From NCBI GenBank assembly GCA_947631785.1, contig CANRMR010000010.1, positions 1-49,163 of the forward strand: DNA of 49,163 nucleotides, read 5' to 3'. Origin of the DNA: an uncultured Clostridia bacterium. Its GTDB lineage: Bacteria; Bacillota; Clostridia; TANB77; CAG-508. Numbering within the stretch: position 1 is the first letter of the stretch; each line of letters begins with the position of its first letter. The translations under genes and the position numbers were made by a program. The notes below the pieces were generated by a model. The model was given only the letters and a program-made list of their open reading frames with translations, made no database searches and was not told the origin of the DNA. This document shows positions 17,054 through 26,400 of this stretch, one piece after another.

Positions 17054-18022
17054 TTATTTTTCTAAATATTCAGGATGCTTAATATACCAATCGATTGTTT
17101 TTACAATTCCATCTTCAAATTTTGTTTTTGGCTCCCATCCTAAATCATTTTTAATTTTTGTAGGGTCAATTGCGTAACGATAATCATGTCCCTTTCTGTC
17201 TTCTACAAATGAAATTAAACTTTCTGGTTTATTTAATTGTTTTAAAATTAATTTTACAATTTCTATATTTCTTTTTTCATTATGTCCACCAATATTATAT
17301 CTTTCACCAGCTTTTCCATTATGTAATACTAAATCAATTGCTTCACAATGATCTTCTACATATAACCAATCCCTTATGTTTAATCCTTGACCATAAACAG
17401 GTAATTTTTCATTCTTTAAAGCTAAACTAATCATATGTGGAATTAATTTTTCATGATGTTGATATGGTCCGTAATTATTAGAACAATTTGTTACAGTAAC
17501 ATTCATTTTATATGTTTCATGATATGCAAATGCAATTAAATCAGATGACGCTTTTGAAGAAGAATATGGACTATTTGGTTTTATTGGTGATTTTTCAGTA
17601 AAATATCCTGTTTCACCAAGTGTACCATATACCTCATCAGTAGAAACATGTACGAATTTGTTAGAGCTGCCTTCTCCCCACACTTGTTTTGCAGCTTCTA
17701 ATAATGTATGAGTTCCCATTACATTAGTTTGTGTAAATATAAATGGAGTTTTAATACTATTATCAACATGTGATTCTGCGGCAAAATGTACTACCGCGTC
17801 AATTTCGTATTTTTCATATACATCTTTTACAAAATCAAAGTCACATATATCTCCTTTAACAAATTCAATTTTATCCATTATATTATTTAAATTTTCTAAA
17901 TTTCCAGCATATGTTAGCTTATCTAAAACTACTATTTTATATTCTGGATATTTTCTTACCATTAATTCTGCAAAATTACTTCCTATAAATCCTGCAGCTC
18001 CTGTTACTAATATATTTTTCAT
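17054..18022 (-). CDS. rmlB: dTDP-glucose 4,6-dehydratase
   Basis: Second step of dTDP-L-rhamnose synthesis. A 322-aa short-chain dehydrogenase with the NAD motif GAAGFIGSNF (8-17), catalytic STDEVYG (about 128-134) and YSSSKASSD (about 153-161, Tyr and Lys of the active site), and RDWLYVEDHCEA. GGGAGG precedes ATG 18022. It is the last gene of a four-gene operon (D-A-C-B in transcription order). Confidence 0.96.
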   Translation of the reverse strand: MKNILVTGAAGFIGSNFAELMVRKYPEYKIVVLDKLTYAGNLENLNNIMDKIEFVKGDICDFDFVKDVYEKYEIDAVVHFAAESHVDNSIKTPFIFTQTNVMGTHTLLEAAKQVWGEGSSNKFVHVSTDEVYGTLGETGYFTEKSPIKPNSPYSSSKASSDLIAFAYHETYKMNVTVTNCSNNYGPYQHHEKLIPHMISLALKNEKLPVYGQGLNIRDWLYVEDHCEAIDLVLHNGKAGERYNIGGHNEKRNIEIVKLILKQLNKPESLISFVEDRKGHDYRYAIDPTKIKNDLGWEPKTKFEDGIVKTIDWYIKHPEYLEK

Positions 18023-18035
18023 TTTTTCCTCCCTA

Positions 18036-18614
18036 CTACAAGTTTTTGAATAAATCAGTTTTTTGTAATTCTTTTAAAGATGGCCATTTTGCGTCTTTTT
18101 CTGATGTAATTAAATCTTCTTTTTTTAAATCTCCCATAGGCCAATTTATTCCAACATCAGGATCATCAAATTTAAGTCCTCCCTCAGCTTTTGCATTATA
18201 TAAATCATCACATTTATATGTAAATTCTGCCTCATCTGATAAAACTAAAAAACCATGTGCAAAACCTTTAGGTATCATAAACATTTTTTTATTTTCTTCT
18301 GTTAAAATAGCACCTTCCCATTTTCCATATGTTTTACTTCCAGGTCTTAAATCAACTGCAACATCAAAAACTTTACCTTTAATACATCTTACTAATTTAC
18401 TTTGTGTATTTTCTTTTTGAAAATGTAATCCTCTTAAAACTCCTTTTTTAGATTTTGATTGATTATCTTGAACAAAATCATAATTTAATCCTATTTCTTC
18501 AAAATCTGCCTTATTATATGTTTCCATAAAATAGCCTCTATTATCGCCAAATACAGTAGGTTCTATTATACATACTCCTTCAATAGAAGTGTCAATTCTT
18601 TTAAATTTTCCCAT
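18036..18614 (-). CDS. rmlC: dTDP-4-dehydrorhamnose 3,5-epimerase
   Basis: A 192-aa cupin. Family motifs are RGYFMETYN, QDNQSKSKKGVLRGLHFQ (about 50-67, with the active-site His), VFDVAVDLRPGSKTYG and PKGFAHGFLVLSD. It performs step three of rhamnose synthesis. It lies between rmlA and rmlB. Confidence 0.96.
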   Translation of the reverse strand: MGKFKRIDTSIEGVCIIEPTVFGDNRGYFMETYNKADFEEIGLNYDFVQDNQSKSKKGVLRGLHFQKENTQSKLVRCIKGKVFDVAVDLRPGSKTYGKWEGAILTEENKKMFMIPKGFAHGFLVLSDEAEFTYKCDDLYNAKAEGGLKFDDPDVGINWPMGDLKKEDLITSEKDAKWPSLKELQKTDLFKNL

Positions 18615-18679
18615 TTTTAAACAGTATTCCTTTCTTTTTTATTTGTATATATTCTTACATACCAATTATAATATAAATA

Positions 18680-19570
18680 TTATTCTTCACCGAATTTGCT
18701 TTCAGCTAAATCTTTTAAATATTTCCCATAATCTGTTTTCATGAATTTTTGAGCTAAATCAAGTAGTTGTTTATTTGATATCCATTTATTTTTAAATGCA
18801 ATTTCTTCTGGGCAACTTATTTGCAATCCTTGACGTTTTTGAATTGTTTGTACAAAGCTTGCAGTTTCAAGTAATGCATCATGAGTACCTGTATCAAACC
18901 ATGTCATTCCCCTACCTAATTTTTCTACTTTTAATTTACCTCGTTTCATGTATTCATCATTAATAGATGTAATTTCTAACTCTCCTCTTGCAGATGGTTT
19001 AACATTTTTAGAAATTTCAATTACTTCATTTGTATAAAAATATAGTCCAGGAACTGCATAATTTGATTTTGGATTTTCTGGTTTTTCTTCAATCGAAATT
19101 GCTTTTCCGTTTTGGTCTATTTCAACTACACCATATGCAGTTGGATCTTTAACATAATATCCAAATATTGTTGCTTCATTTTCTCTTTCCATTGCACATT
19201 TTAACTTATCTGCAAAATGTTCACCATAAAACATATTATCCCCTAAAATCATTGCAACATTGTCATTACCAATAAATTCTTCTCCAATAATAAATGCTTC
19301 TGCAAGACCATTTGGCTTATCTTGTACAGTATAACTAAATTCCATACCCCATTTTGAACCATCACCTAATAAATCTTTAAATGTATTTGTATCTCTAGGA
19401 GTAGTAATAATTAATACTTCCCTAATTCCTGCTTGCATTAAAACAGATAATGGATAATAAATCATTGGTTTATCATACACTGGCATAATTTGTTTAGAAA
19501 TTGCAAGTGTTAAAGGATAAAGCCTTGTACCACTTCCACCTGCTAAAATAATACCTTTTCTATTTTTCAT
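18680..19570 (-). CDS. rmlA: Glucose-1-phosphate thymidylyltransferase
   Basis: Step one of the dTDP-rhamnose route. A 296-aa nucleotidyltransferase with [16 protein letters not shown] (5-20), [25 protein letters not shown] (about 108-116) and [24 protein letters not shown] precedes ATG 19570. Confidence 0.97.
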   Translation of the reverse strand: MKNRKGIILAGGSGTRLYPLTLAISKQIMPVYDKPMIYYPLSVLMQAGIREVLIITTPRDTNTFKDLLGDGSKWGMEFSYTVQDKPNGLAEAFIIGEEFIGNDNVAMILGDNMFYGEHFADKLKCAMERENEATIFGYYVKDPTAYGVVEIDQNGKAISIEEKPENPKSNYAVPGLYFYTNEVIEISKNVKPSARGELEITSINDEYMKRGKLKVEKLGRGMTWFDTGTHDALLETASFVQTIQKRQGLQISCPEEIAFKNKWISNKQLLDLAQKFMKTDYGKYLKDLAESKFGEE

Positions 19571-19584
19571 ATTTACCTCCTTGT

Positions 19585-20430
19585 TTATTGTAATTCTATT
19601 TTTAAATATCTTTCTAATGCATTTGTATATTCGGGAATATTAATACCCTGTGCTAATAATTTTTCTTTTGAAAGCTGAGAATTAGAAGGTCTTTTAGCAG
19701 CTCTTTTAAATTCTTTTGCTGTTGTAGGTACTACTTTGCAGTCGGTTTTAGATATATCAAAAATTTTTTTTGTAAAGTCATACCAAGTTGTAAAGCCTTG
19801 ATTTGTAGCATGATACACACCATAAGGTATATCTTTTTCAATTGCTTGAGCTATAATATTTGCAAGATCTACAGCATAAGTTGGACTTCCATGTTCGTCT
19901 GTAACTACACTTACTTCTTCTTTTTCTTTTCCTAGTTTTAACATTGTTCTTACAAAATTATTTCCATCTCCATATAACCATGCTGTTCTAAATATATAAT
20001 ATTTTTTGCAATTATTTATAATATTTTCTTCTCCATGTAATTTAGTAGAACCATATACAGTAATAGGAGCTTTTGGTTCGTCTTCTAAATATGCTTCATT
20101 AATATCTTTATCTCCACCAAAAACATAATCTGTACTAATATGTACTAAAGTTGCATTGTTTGCATTTGCTGCAATTGCTAAATTTCTAGGACCTATTGCA
20201 TTTACTTTTTCTGCAAGATCCTCTTGCTCTTCTGCTTTATCTACTGCTGTATATGCAGCGCAATTTATTATATAATCAGGTCTTACTTTAGTTACAAAAT
20301 CCATTGTATCATTACTATTTGTAATATCTAATTCTGCAACGTCAGTACAAATTAATTCATTGTTATCTTTAAATTCATCTTTTACAGCTTTAGCTAGCAT
20401 TCCATTTGAACCAGTAATTAAAATTTTCAA
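19585..20430 (-). CDS. rmlD: dTDP-4-dehydrorhamnose reductase
   Basis: The final step, giving dTDP-L-rhamnose. A 281-aa reductase with [14 protein letters not shown] (3-16), [23 protein letters not shown] and the active-site YGSTKLHGE. The start is taken as TTG 20430, which AAGGTGG precedes by 8 bases; a GTG four codons upstream overlaps that ribosome-binding site. First gene of the rml operon. Confidence 0.95.
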   Translation of the reverse strand: MKILITGSNGMLAKAVKDEFKDNNELICTDVAELDITNSNDTMDFVTKVRPDYIINCAAYTAVDKAEEQEDLAEKVNAIGPRNLAIAANANNATLVHISTDYVFGGDKDINEAYLEDEPKAPITVYGSTKLHGEENIINNCKKYYIFRTAWLYGDGNNFVRTMLKLGKEKEEVSVVTDEHGSPTYAVDLANIIAQAIEKDIPYGVYHATNQGFTTWYDFTKKIFDISKTDCKVVPTTAKEFKRAAKRPSNSQLSKEKLLAQGINIPEYTNALERYLKIELQ

Positions 20431-20461
20431 TTTTATAACCACCTTTCATAAGATATTAAAC

Positions 20462-20490
20462 ATCATATCATTTTAAGCAACAAAAAACAA
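20462..20490 (-). promoter_or_regulatory. Possible promoter of the rml operon
   Basis: Minus-strand TTGTTT, a 17-base spacer and TATGAT (-10 at 20467-20462). The -35 falls within the terminator stem of the upstream operon. Confidence 0.4.
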
Positions 20491-20519
20491 GAGAAAAAAC
20501 TAATTTTCTCTTGTTTTTT
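20482..20519 (-). terminator. Terminator of the glycosyltransferase operon
   Basis: A perfect 16-bp stem (20482-20497 with 20504-20519) with T runs on both strands. It splits the glycan locus into two transcription units. Confidence 0.85.
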
Positions 20520-20525
20520 TGTTTA

Positions 20526-20882
20526 TTATGTTCCTTTTTTCAAATTCATAAGAACAATTCCAACAATAACAAGACTAACCCCTGTAATTGTTTGCCAGTT
20601 ATAACCTTCTTTAAATATAAGTACAGATGCAACAAGAGTTAAAATTTGTACAATTCCAGTACATAAAGGCATAATATAACTTAAATCAAACATTACAACT
20701 AATCTAGTAAATAGTAAAAAACTTGCAATATAACATATAAAACCTAAAGCACTAATTAAACTAATTCCAAAATTAAATGTTTTATTTTCAATAGAAATAG
20801 TTCCTGGGTTACCTCCTAATTTCATCAAAACCAAACCTGACACTGTTAGTACAAGATAAGCTATAATTAATATTATTTTCAT
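20526..20882 (-). CDS. Small multidrug-resistance/EamA-type four-TM protein
   Basis: A 118-aa protein with four membrane segments and the SMR-like ending LVASVLIFKEGYNWQTITGV followed by SLVIVGIVLMNL. ATG 20882 is chosen because AGGAG precedes it; the ATG eight codons upstream has no ribosome-binding site. As last gene of a glycan operon it could flip or export a lipid-linked sugar, as ArnE/ArnF-type relatives do. That role is inferred from context. Confidence 0.7.
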   Translation of the reverse strand: MKIILIIAYLVLTVSGLVLMKLGGNPGTISIENKTFNFGISLISALGFICYIASFLLFTRLVVMFDLSYIMPLCTGIVQILTLVASVLIFKEGYNWQTITGVSLVIVGIVLMNLKKGT

Positions 20883-20923
20883 TGTTTCTTTTCTCCTTTT
20901 TTCCATTTAATAAAATTCTCCCT

Positions 20924-21253
20924 TTACTTATATTCTTTTAATGAAATGTAATGATTCAAGTTTTTAATCTTTTCATTAAGTACTGAAATTCTAATATTTG
21001 TAATAAAAGTTTCTATTAGCAAAAAACCTATAATTGTAAAAAATACAAAATTAACAGGTGCTAAAAACCCAAGTTTAACAGAAATCCATTCTACTGCATT
21101 AGAAAAAACGCTCATTAAAATAAGCACAAAACTTCCAATAATCCAAATAACAGAATCAATTATTTGCAACTTTGCTTGTTTTACTCTTCTAATACACAGT
21201 AAAAAAGTTAACACAGAAACAACTATTAAAATTATTCTTAAAGTTAATGTCAT
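20924..21253 (-). CDS. DUF2304 family membrane protein
   Basis: A 109-aa protein with three membrane segments (about 3-20, 33-50, 66-86) and a C-terminal helix (NIRISVLNEKIKNLNHYISL). DUF2304 proteins typically sit beside Dpm1-like glycosyltransferases, as here: the gene upstream ends 2 bases before this ATG. A role as partner of that enzyme is inferred. Confidence 0.75.
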   Translation of the reverse strand: MTLTLRIILIVVSVLTFLLCIRRVKQAKLQIIDSVIWIIGSFVLILMSVFSNAVEWISVKLGFLAPVNFVFFTIIGFLLIETFITNIRISVLNEKIKNLNHYISLKEYK

Positions 21254-21255
21254 AA

Positions 21256-21948
21256 TTACTTACACCTCTTTCTAGAAAAATTTCTAATAAACAAAATAGA
21301 AAAAACCATATTAAACATATATTCTATAGATTTTAAAGTATTTAAATAGCTTTCTCCAAATTCTCTTTCTTTCATTTCAACTTGAACTTCTTCTATTTTC
21401 AAGCCTTTTTTGTAAAAATATACAAGTGTATCTGGTTCAGGTGTAAGGCTAGGATTATTAATGAATTCATCTATTGCTTTTTTATTATATCCCCTCATTC
21501 CTGATGTTGGGTCTTTTATTTTCTTTCCAGTTGTTAATCTAATAATAAATTCTATAATATTGCTTCCAAACATCCTAATAGATTTTGGCTTTTTTTTGTT
21601 TACAAATCTAGAACCAATTACAATATCGCAATTATCATTTTCCATTTTTTTTACGATATCTTCTAGGTATTTGGCACTATGTTGACCATCACCATCAAAC
21701 TGTATTACTGTATCATAATTATATTTTTTAGCATATTTCATTCCCATTTGAATTGCACTAGATAACCCATAATTTACTGGTAATGATAAATAATTATACT
21801 TATTATTTATACATATCTCTTCTGTATTGTCTGTAGAACAGTCATTTACTATAATATAGTCATAACAGCTGTTTTCTTTTATGTCTTTTATTGTTTTTTC
21901 TATATTTAAAGCTTCATTATAAGCAGGCACAACAATTAATACTTTCAT
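21256..21948 (-). CDS. GT2 glycosyltransferase, dolichyl-phosphate mannose synthase-like
   Basis: A 230-aa family 2 enzyme: VPAYNEALNIEKTI at the start, DCSTDNT, and FDGDGQH (DXD region, about 91-97), GSRF and GMRGYNKKAID. There is no large membrane domain, only a hydrophobic stretch near the C-terminus, so it probably charges a lipid carrier with a sugar at the membrane. It is followed directly by the DUF2304 gene. Confidence 0.85.
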   Translation of the reverse strand: MKVLIVVPAYNEALNIEKTIKDIKENSCYDYIIVNDCSTDNTEEICINNKYNYLSLPVNYGLSSAIQMGMKYAKKYNYDTVIQFDGDGQHSAKYLEDIVKKMENDNCDIVIGSRFVNKKKPKSIRMFGSNIIEFIIRLTTGKKIKDPTSGMRGYNKKAIDEFINNPSLTPEPDTLVYFYKKGLKIEEVQVEMKEREFGESYLNTLKSIEYMFNMVFSILFIRNFSRKRCK

Positions 21949-21975
21949 TTATTTTCACCTTTCAACTTAATGTTT

Positions 21976-22977
21976 TTATTGCTTGTTTTCAATATATCTC
22001 CAAGAATCCAAACACATGTCTTCTAATGTTTTATTTGCAGTCCAATTAAGTTCTATATTAGCCTTTGATGTATCTGCATAACATGTAGCAATATCTCCAG
22101 CTCTTCTTGATACAATTTTATAATTTATCTTTTTACCAGTAGCTCTTTGGAAGGTTTCTACCATTTCAAGCACACTATATCCTTTTCCAGTTCCTAAATT
22201 ATAGGTAAATATTCCATTTTCTTTTTCTAATTTTTCTAAAGCTTTTAAATGTCCTTTTGCTAAATCAACTACATGTATATAATCTCTTACGCCTGTCCCA
22301 TCTGGTGTATTATAATCATTTCCAAAAACAGACAATTCTTTAAGCTGACCTGATGCAACCCTTACAATATAAGGCATTAGATTATTTGGAATACCATTTG
22401 GTTCTTCTCCAATTAGTCCAGATTCATGAGAACCAACAGGATTAAAATATCGTAAAATGGCTATATTCCATGTACTGTCTGATTTATATAAATCATTTAA
22501 AATTTGTTCAATAAAATATTTTGATGTACCATAAGGATTAGTTGTACCTCCTGTTTTACATTCTTCTGTTAAAGGTATTTTTTCTGGTTCACCATATACA
22601 GTTGCAGATGAGCTAAAAATAAATTTTTTAACATTGTATTTTTGCATAGTTTCTAAAAGCTGCAATGCTCCAGAAACATTGTTCTTATAATACATAATTG
22701 GCTTTTCAACAGATTCCCCTACTGCTTTAAATCCTGCAAAATTAATTACTGAATCAATATTATTTTCTTCAAATACTTTTTCTAAATCATTTTTATTTAA
22801 GTAATCTATTTCATAAAATTTAAAAGTTTTGCTAGTAATTTTTTTTATTAAATCAAGTGTTTGTGGTTTACTATTTGAAAAATTATCAACAATAACAACC
22901 TCTTTTCCAGCATTTAATAATTCTATAACTGTGTGGCTACCTATGTATCCAGCACCACCTGTAACTAGTATTGACAT
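21976..22977 (-). CDS. galE: UDP-glucose 4-epimerase
   Basis: A 333-aa epimerase with GGAGYIGSHT (7-16), SSSATVYG and YGTSKYFIE (Ser, Tyr and Lys of the active site), RYFNPVGSH and the ending GDIATCYADTSKA. It supplies UDP-galactose to the glycan operon. AGGAGG precedes ATG 22977. Confidence 0.95.
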   Translation of the reverse strand: MSILVTGGAGYIGSHTVIELLNAGKEVVIVDNFSNSKPQTLDLIKKITSKTFKFYEIDYLNKNDLEKVFEENNIDSVINFAGFKAVGESVEKPIMYYKNNVSGALQLLETMQKYNVKKFIFSSSATVYGEPEKIPLTEECKTGGTTNPYGTSKYFIEQILNDLYKSDSTWNIAILRYFNPVGSHESGLIGEEPNGIPNNLMPYIVRVASGQLKELSVFGNDYNTPDGTGVRDYIHVVDLAKGHLKALEKLEKENGIFTYNLGTGKGYSVLEMVETFQRATGKKINYKIVSRRAGDIATCYADTSKANIELNWTANKTLEDMCLDSWRYIENKQ

Positions 22978-22998
22978 AATTTTATATTCCTCCTTTTT

Positions 22999-24699
22999 TT
23001 ATACAACAATTACTTGAGCAAGTCCAATTAAAACAAATAAAGCTGACATTAAACTAATATTCATATTTCTATTTTTCCCTTTATCAACCTTAATTTTATT
23101 ACTAGATAAGCAAAATAATAATAAAGGTAAAACAGGTAAAATATATCTTGTTTGATATCCTGAAACATGTACTTCTCCAACTGCAGTAAATGATATATAT
23201 AAAACTGCGCTAGTCATTGCAAAAACAAGTAAATAAGAAATACACATTATTGCCTTATGTTTAATTTTAAAGTTGTAGTCGTCTTCAGTCAATGATACAT
23301 AAAGAATAAATAGTAACATAGCAAACATTACATATGAAGAATGTCTAGTAAAGAATACATCAGGATGTAATATCGCATACCAATTATAATTTAGCAAAGT
23401 ATCTTCAATTTGATTAAATGCAAGTATTAAATCATGCTTTGGATTTGTAAGTAATAATTTTAATTGTTCTTCTACATTTGTATTTGCAGATCTTGTGTCA
23501 GATGTAACTTGCGTATTTTTAACATATAATGCAAGCATTACAATACAAATTGATAATATAATGCCAACAACAATATATATTGGAATATATTTTTTGTTAT
23601 TTTTTATTGTCTTTACTATAGGTAAAATAAACACAATTGCTGCAACAAAAATATAGGACATCGATTTTGCAGTTAGCATTAAAAGAAATAATCCAAATAA
23701 AATTATGAAGTTTTTAAGAGTAATTGTTTTGCCTTCTTTATATATTTTAAGACAATATGCAATAAATATTGAGACAACACCAATGCAAAATCCATCTACT
23801 GAATAAGAAGCGGAAAGTAAAATTGCATAAGGCATACAGAAAATAACTGCAAATATATTTTTCTTAAAAGGCATTAATTTAATAGCAATTGATATTAAAA
23901 TTGCATATAATATAAGATTAAAAATCCTTCCTAATATATACATATCAATTATACTTCCACCTAATACTTTAGCAATAAATATTCCAATTGCGGGAAAAAG
24001 ATATGATATAAAAGGATATGGTGCTGGTATAGAAGGCACATCTTCCATATTAACATCGCTTGTTATTTCAGGTACATATTTATCTTTTATAAATTCATTT
24101 ATAGAATTAAAATCTAATAAATGAGGCATTTGATCTATTTTTTTATCTGTTATTGGTTTATTAATATAATCAAAATTGAAGTTTGCAACATTAAATGCTG
24201 ACATAAAATGTCTTTTTTCATCTACTGTATGGTTAAAATTTGTTGTTATTGAAAATATAAGTCCAAATGTAAACAAAGTAAGAATTACATTTTTTGTTAC
24301 ATTATTTGATACATATATAATAAACAAATTTGCCATAAATACTGCAAGCATACAAATTGATGTTGTTCTTATAATTTCTGGATTTTTTGCAGCAATTATA
24401 CAATATGCAATAAATACAATAAAACTAGCAAGTGTCGAAATATAAATAAGAATTCTTTTGAATTTGTTATCTATAGTTTTAAGCATATCATTAATAAATT
24501 TATTTTTTACTACACATATAATTATTAATCCTATAATATAACTAATAATTCTTATTAATGAAAAATAATATGTAGTCCTATTCAAAAAGAATTCACAGTT
24601 ACAATAACCTATTTCAAATATACAAATCATCAAAATATATAATACTATAGTAAATATAGAAACTGTTTTTTTATTTATTATTTTAGATTCTTTAGTCAT
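22999..24699 (-). CDS. DUF2142-type polytopic membrane protein
   Basis: A 566-aa protein with about 12 membrane segments. After the fifth or sixth comes the family signature loop TVDEKRHFMSAFN, and an outer loop near 225 has VPSIPAPYPFISY. DUF2142 proteins are found in surface-polysaccharide loci and resemble GT-C glycosyltransferases. The sugar added is unknown. AAGGAG precedes ATG 24699. Confidence 0.75.
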   Translation of the reverse strand: MTKESKIINKKTVSIFTIVLYILMICIFEIGYCNCEFFLNRTTYYFSLIRIISYIIGLIIICVVKNKFINDMLKTIDNKFKRILIYISTLASFIVFIAYCIIAAKNPEIIRTTSICMLAVFMANLFIIYVSNNVTKNVILTLFTFGLIFSITTNFNHTVDEKRHFMSAFNVANFNFDYINKPITDKKIDQMPHLLDFNSINEFIKDKYVPEITSDVNMEDVPSIPAPYPFISYLFPAIGIFIAKVLGGSIIDMYILGRIFNLILYAILISIAIKLMPFKKNIFAVIFCMPYAILLSASYSVDGFCIGVVSIFIAYCLKIYKEGKTITLKNFIILFGLFLLMLTAKSMSYIFVAAIVFILPIVKTIKNNKKYIPIYIVVGIILSICIVMLALYVKNTQVTSDTRSANTNVEEQLKLLLTNPKHDLILAFNQIEDTLLNYNWYAILHPDVFFTRHSSYVMFAMLLFILYVSLTEDDYNFKIKHKAIMCISYLLVFAMTSAVLYISFTAVGEVHVSGYQTRYILPVLPLLLFCLSSNKIKVDKGKNRNMNISLMSALFVLIGLAQVIVV

Positions 24700-24716
24700 T
24701 TTTTATTTCTCCTTAG

Positions 24717-26375
24717 CTATATAATTTTATTATAATTTATTTTTCTAATATCTGTATCTAATCTATAATTTTTATTATAATATGGATCTCCTTTAGTTAT
24801 TACATTTGACCATCTTTTTACAAATAATTCATACTCTTTTGCAAATCTTTTTTGCTTTTCATCTGAATCGTTTTGACCTCTAGATTTTGACTCGTAGTGA
24901 TAGCCATAAACATAAGGATTATATACAATTAAAAGCCCCTTTTGTCTTACTTTTAAGCAAAAATCAACATCATTAAAATCTATTGCTAATTTTTCGTCAA
25001 AACCTAATAACTCATTGTATAAACTTTTTCTCACCATAAAACATGCAGCAGTTACAGCACTTAAGTCTTGTACAATATTTATATAATCATTTTCTTCAAA
25101 GTCTTCTTCTTTAACTTCACGAGATCTATGCCCTGCAAGTCCCCTAGTTCCTATAGTAACACCAGCATGTTGAATACTTTTATCATCAAAATATAACTTA
25201 ACACCACATATACCAACATCTTTTCTTTGTACATACATTAACATTTGCTCTATCCAATTTTGTGTTAATATTTCTATATCATTATTTAAAAGTATTATAT
25301 ATTCTCCCGAAGCTTTTTTAACACCAAAGTTTACTATTGAAGAATAATTAAAACAGTTTATATCATATTTTTCAACTTTAATCTTTGGATTATTAATTTT
25401 ATCATAATACTCAAATGTTTTATTATCACTACTGTTATTTTCTACAATTATCATTTCATAATTTTCATATGTAGATTTTTCTACAGATTTTATTAATTTA
25501 TCTAAATCCTCTATGTGGTCTTTATTAGGTACAATTAGCGAAACCTTTGGATTATCATTTATATCATATTCAATTTTATATGTTCCTTCATATATTCCAT
25601 CTTTTATTTCTTTAAAAAGAATATTATTTCTTGTTAAATACTGTTTAATTGTTTCTTTTTGTGATTTTGTATTTATTTTTTTTGTTAAATCTAATTCATG
25701 ATATAATACCTTAGAAATATGATATATTTTATCAGTTTTTTCACTTGTTCTTAATAAAATGTCATAATACAAATCTTCATTTAAGTTTTCTAAAATTTCA
25801 GGATATTGTTTTAAAAACTTTGTTTTTACTGCAAACATATTTCCAATATAATTTTTACAAAGTAAAGTATCAATTGCAAAATCTGGCTTAAATAATGGAT
25901 TTAACCTTTTATTTTCTTGTTTAAAATCACTATCACTATAATATAATATTCCATCACTATTTTCTATTGCAAGAACAAATTCGTATAATGCAAATGGTGA
26001 AAGTTCTATATTTTCCCCTATAAACACAATATAATCATTATTAGCATTTTCTATATCATTTTTTGTTATTATTTCAAAATTAGAATAAGTTTGCTCATTA
26101 ATACTTTTAATTAAATTAGAATCTTCATTTTGCATTACAATTCCAAATTTTAAATCTAAACATGATTTATATTCTTTTTGCATTTCTAATTTATTTAACT
26201 TAGGTTCATTATTATAAATCCAAGCACTGTACTCATCTGTTATATCAGGAGTATCAGATTTAATATAATTTGAACATGTCTTTAATAATCCTCTAAATCC
26301 ATTTTGCTTTATATATTTAAAAATTGCTTTTATATTATTTATTTTAATAATGCTAAATATCTTTTTTAATTTCAT
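24717..26375 (-). CDS. GT2 glycosyltransferase (rhamnosyltransferase-like), 552 aa
   Basis: The C-terminal half is a clear family 2 domain: PKVSLIVPNKDHIEDLDKL, IVENNSSDN, ILLNNDIEILTQNWIEQML (DXD-like NND), HAGVTIG and FDEKLAIDFNDVDFC. The N-terminal half (to about 260) also looks like a diverged glycosyltransferase fold with SDSDF and FKPDFAIDTLL. This two-part layout is common in rhamnan-building enzymes. Acceptor unknown. Confidence 0.85.
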   Translation of the reverse strand: MKLKKIFSIIKINNIKAIFKYIKQNGFRGLLKTCSNYIKSDTPDITDEYSAWIYNNEPKLNKLEMQKEYKSCLDLKFGIVMQNEDSNLIKSINEQTYSNFEIITKNDIENANNDYIVFIGENIELSPFALYEFVLAIENSDGILYYSDSDFKQENKRLNPLFKPDFAIDTLLCKNYIGNMFAVKTKFLKQYPEILENLNEDLYYDILLRTSEKTDKIYHISKVLYHELDLTKKINTKSQKETIKQYLTRNNILFKEIKDGIYEGTYKIEYDINDNPKVSLIVPNKDHIEDLDKLIKSVEKSTYENYEMIIVENNSSDNKTFEYYDKINNPKIKVEKYDINCFNYSSIVNFGVKKASGEYIILLNNDIEILTQNWIEQMLMYVQRKDVGICGVKLYFDDKSIQHAGVTIGTRGLAGHRSREVKEEDFEENDYINIVQDLSAVTAACFMVRKSLYNELLGFDEKLAIDFNDVDFCLKVRQKGLLIVYNPYVYGYHYESKSRGQNDSDEKQKRFAKEYELFVKRWSNVITKGDPYYNKNYRLDTDIRKINYNKII

Positions 26376-26400
26376 TATGACCTTCCTTTTAAAATTAAAA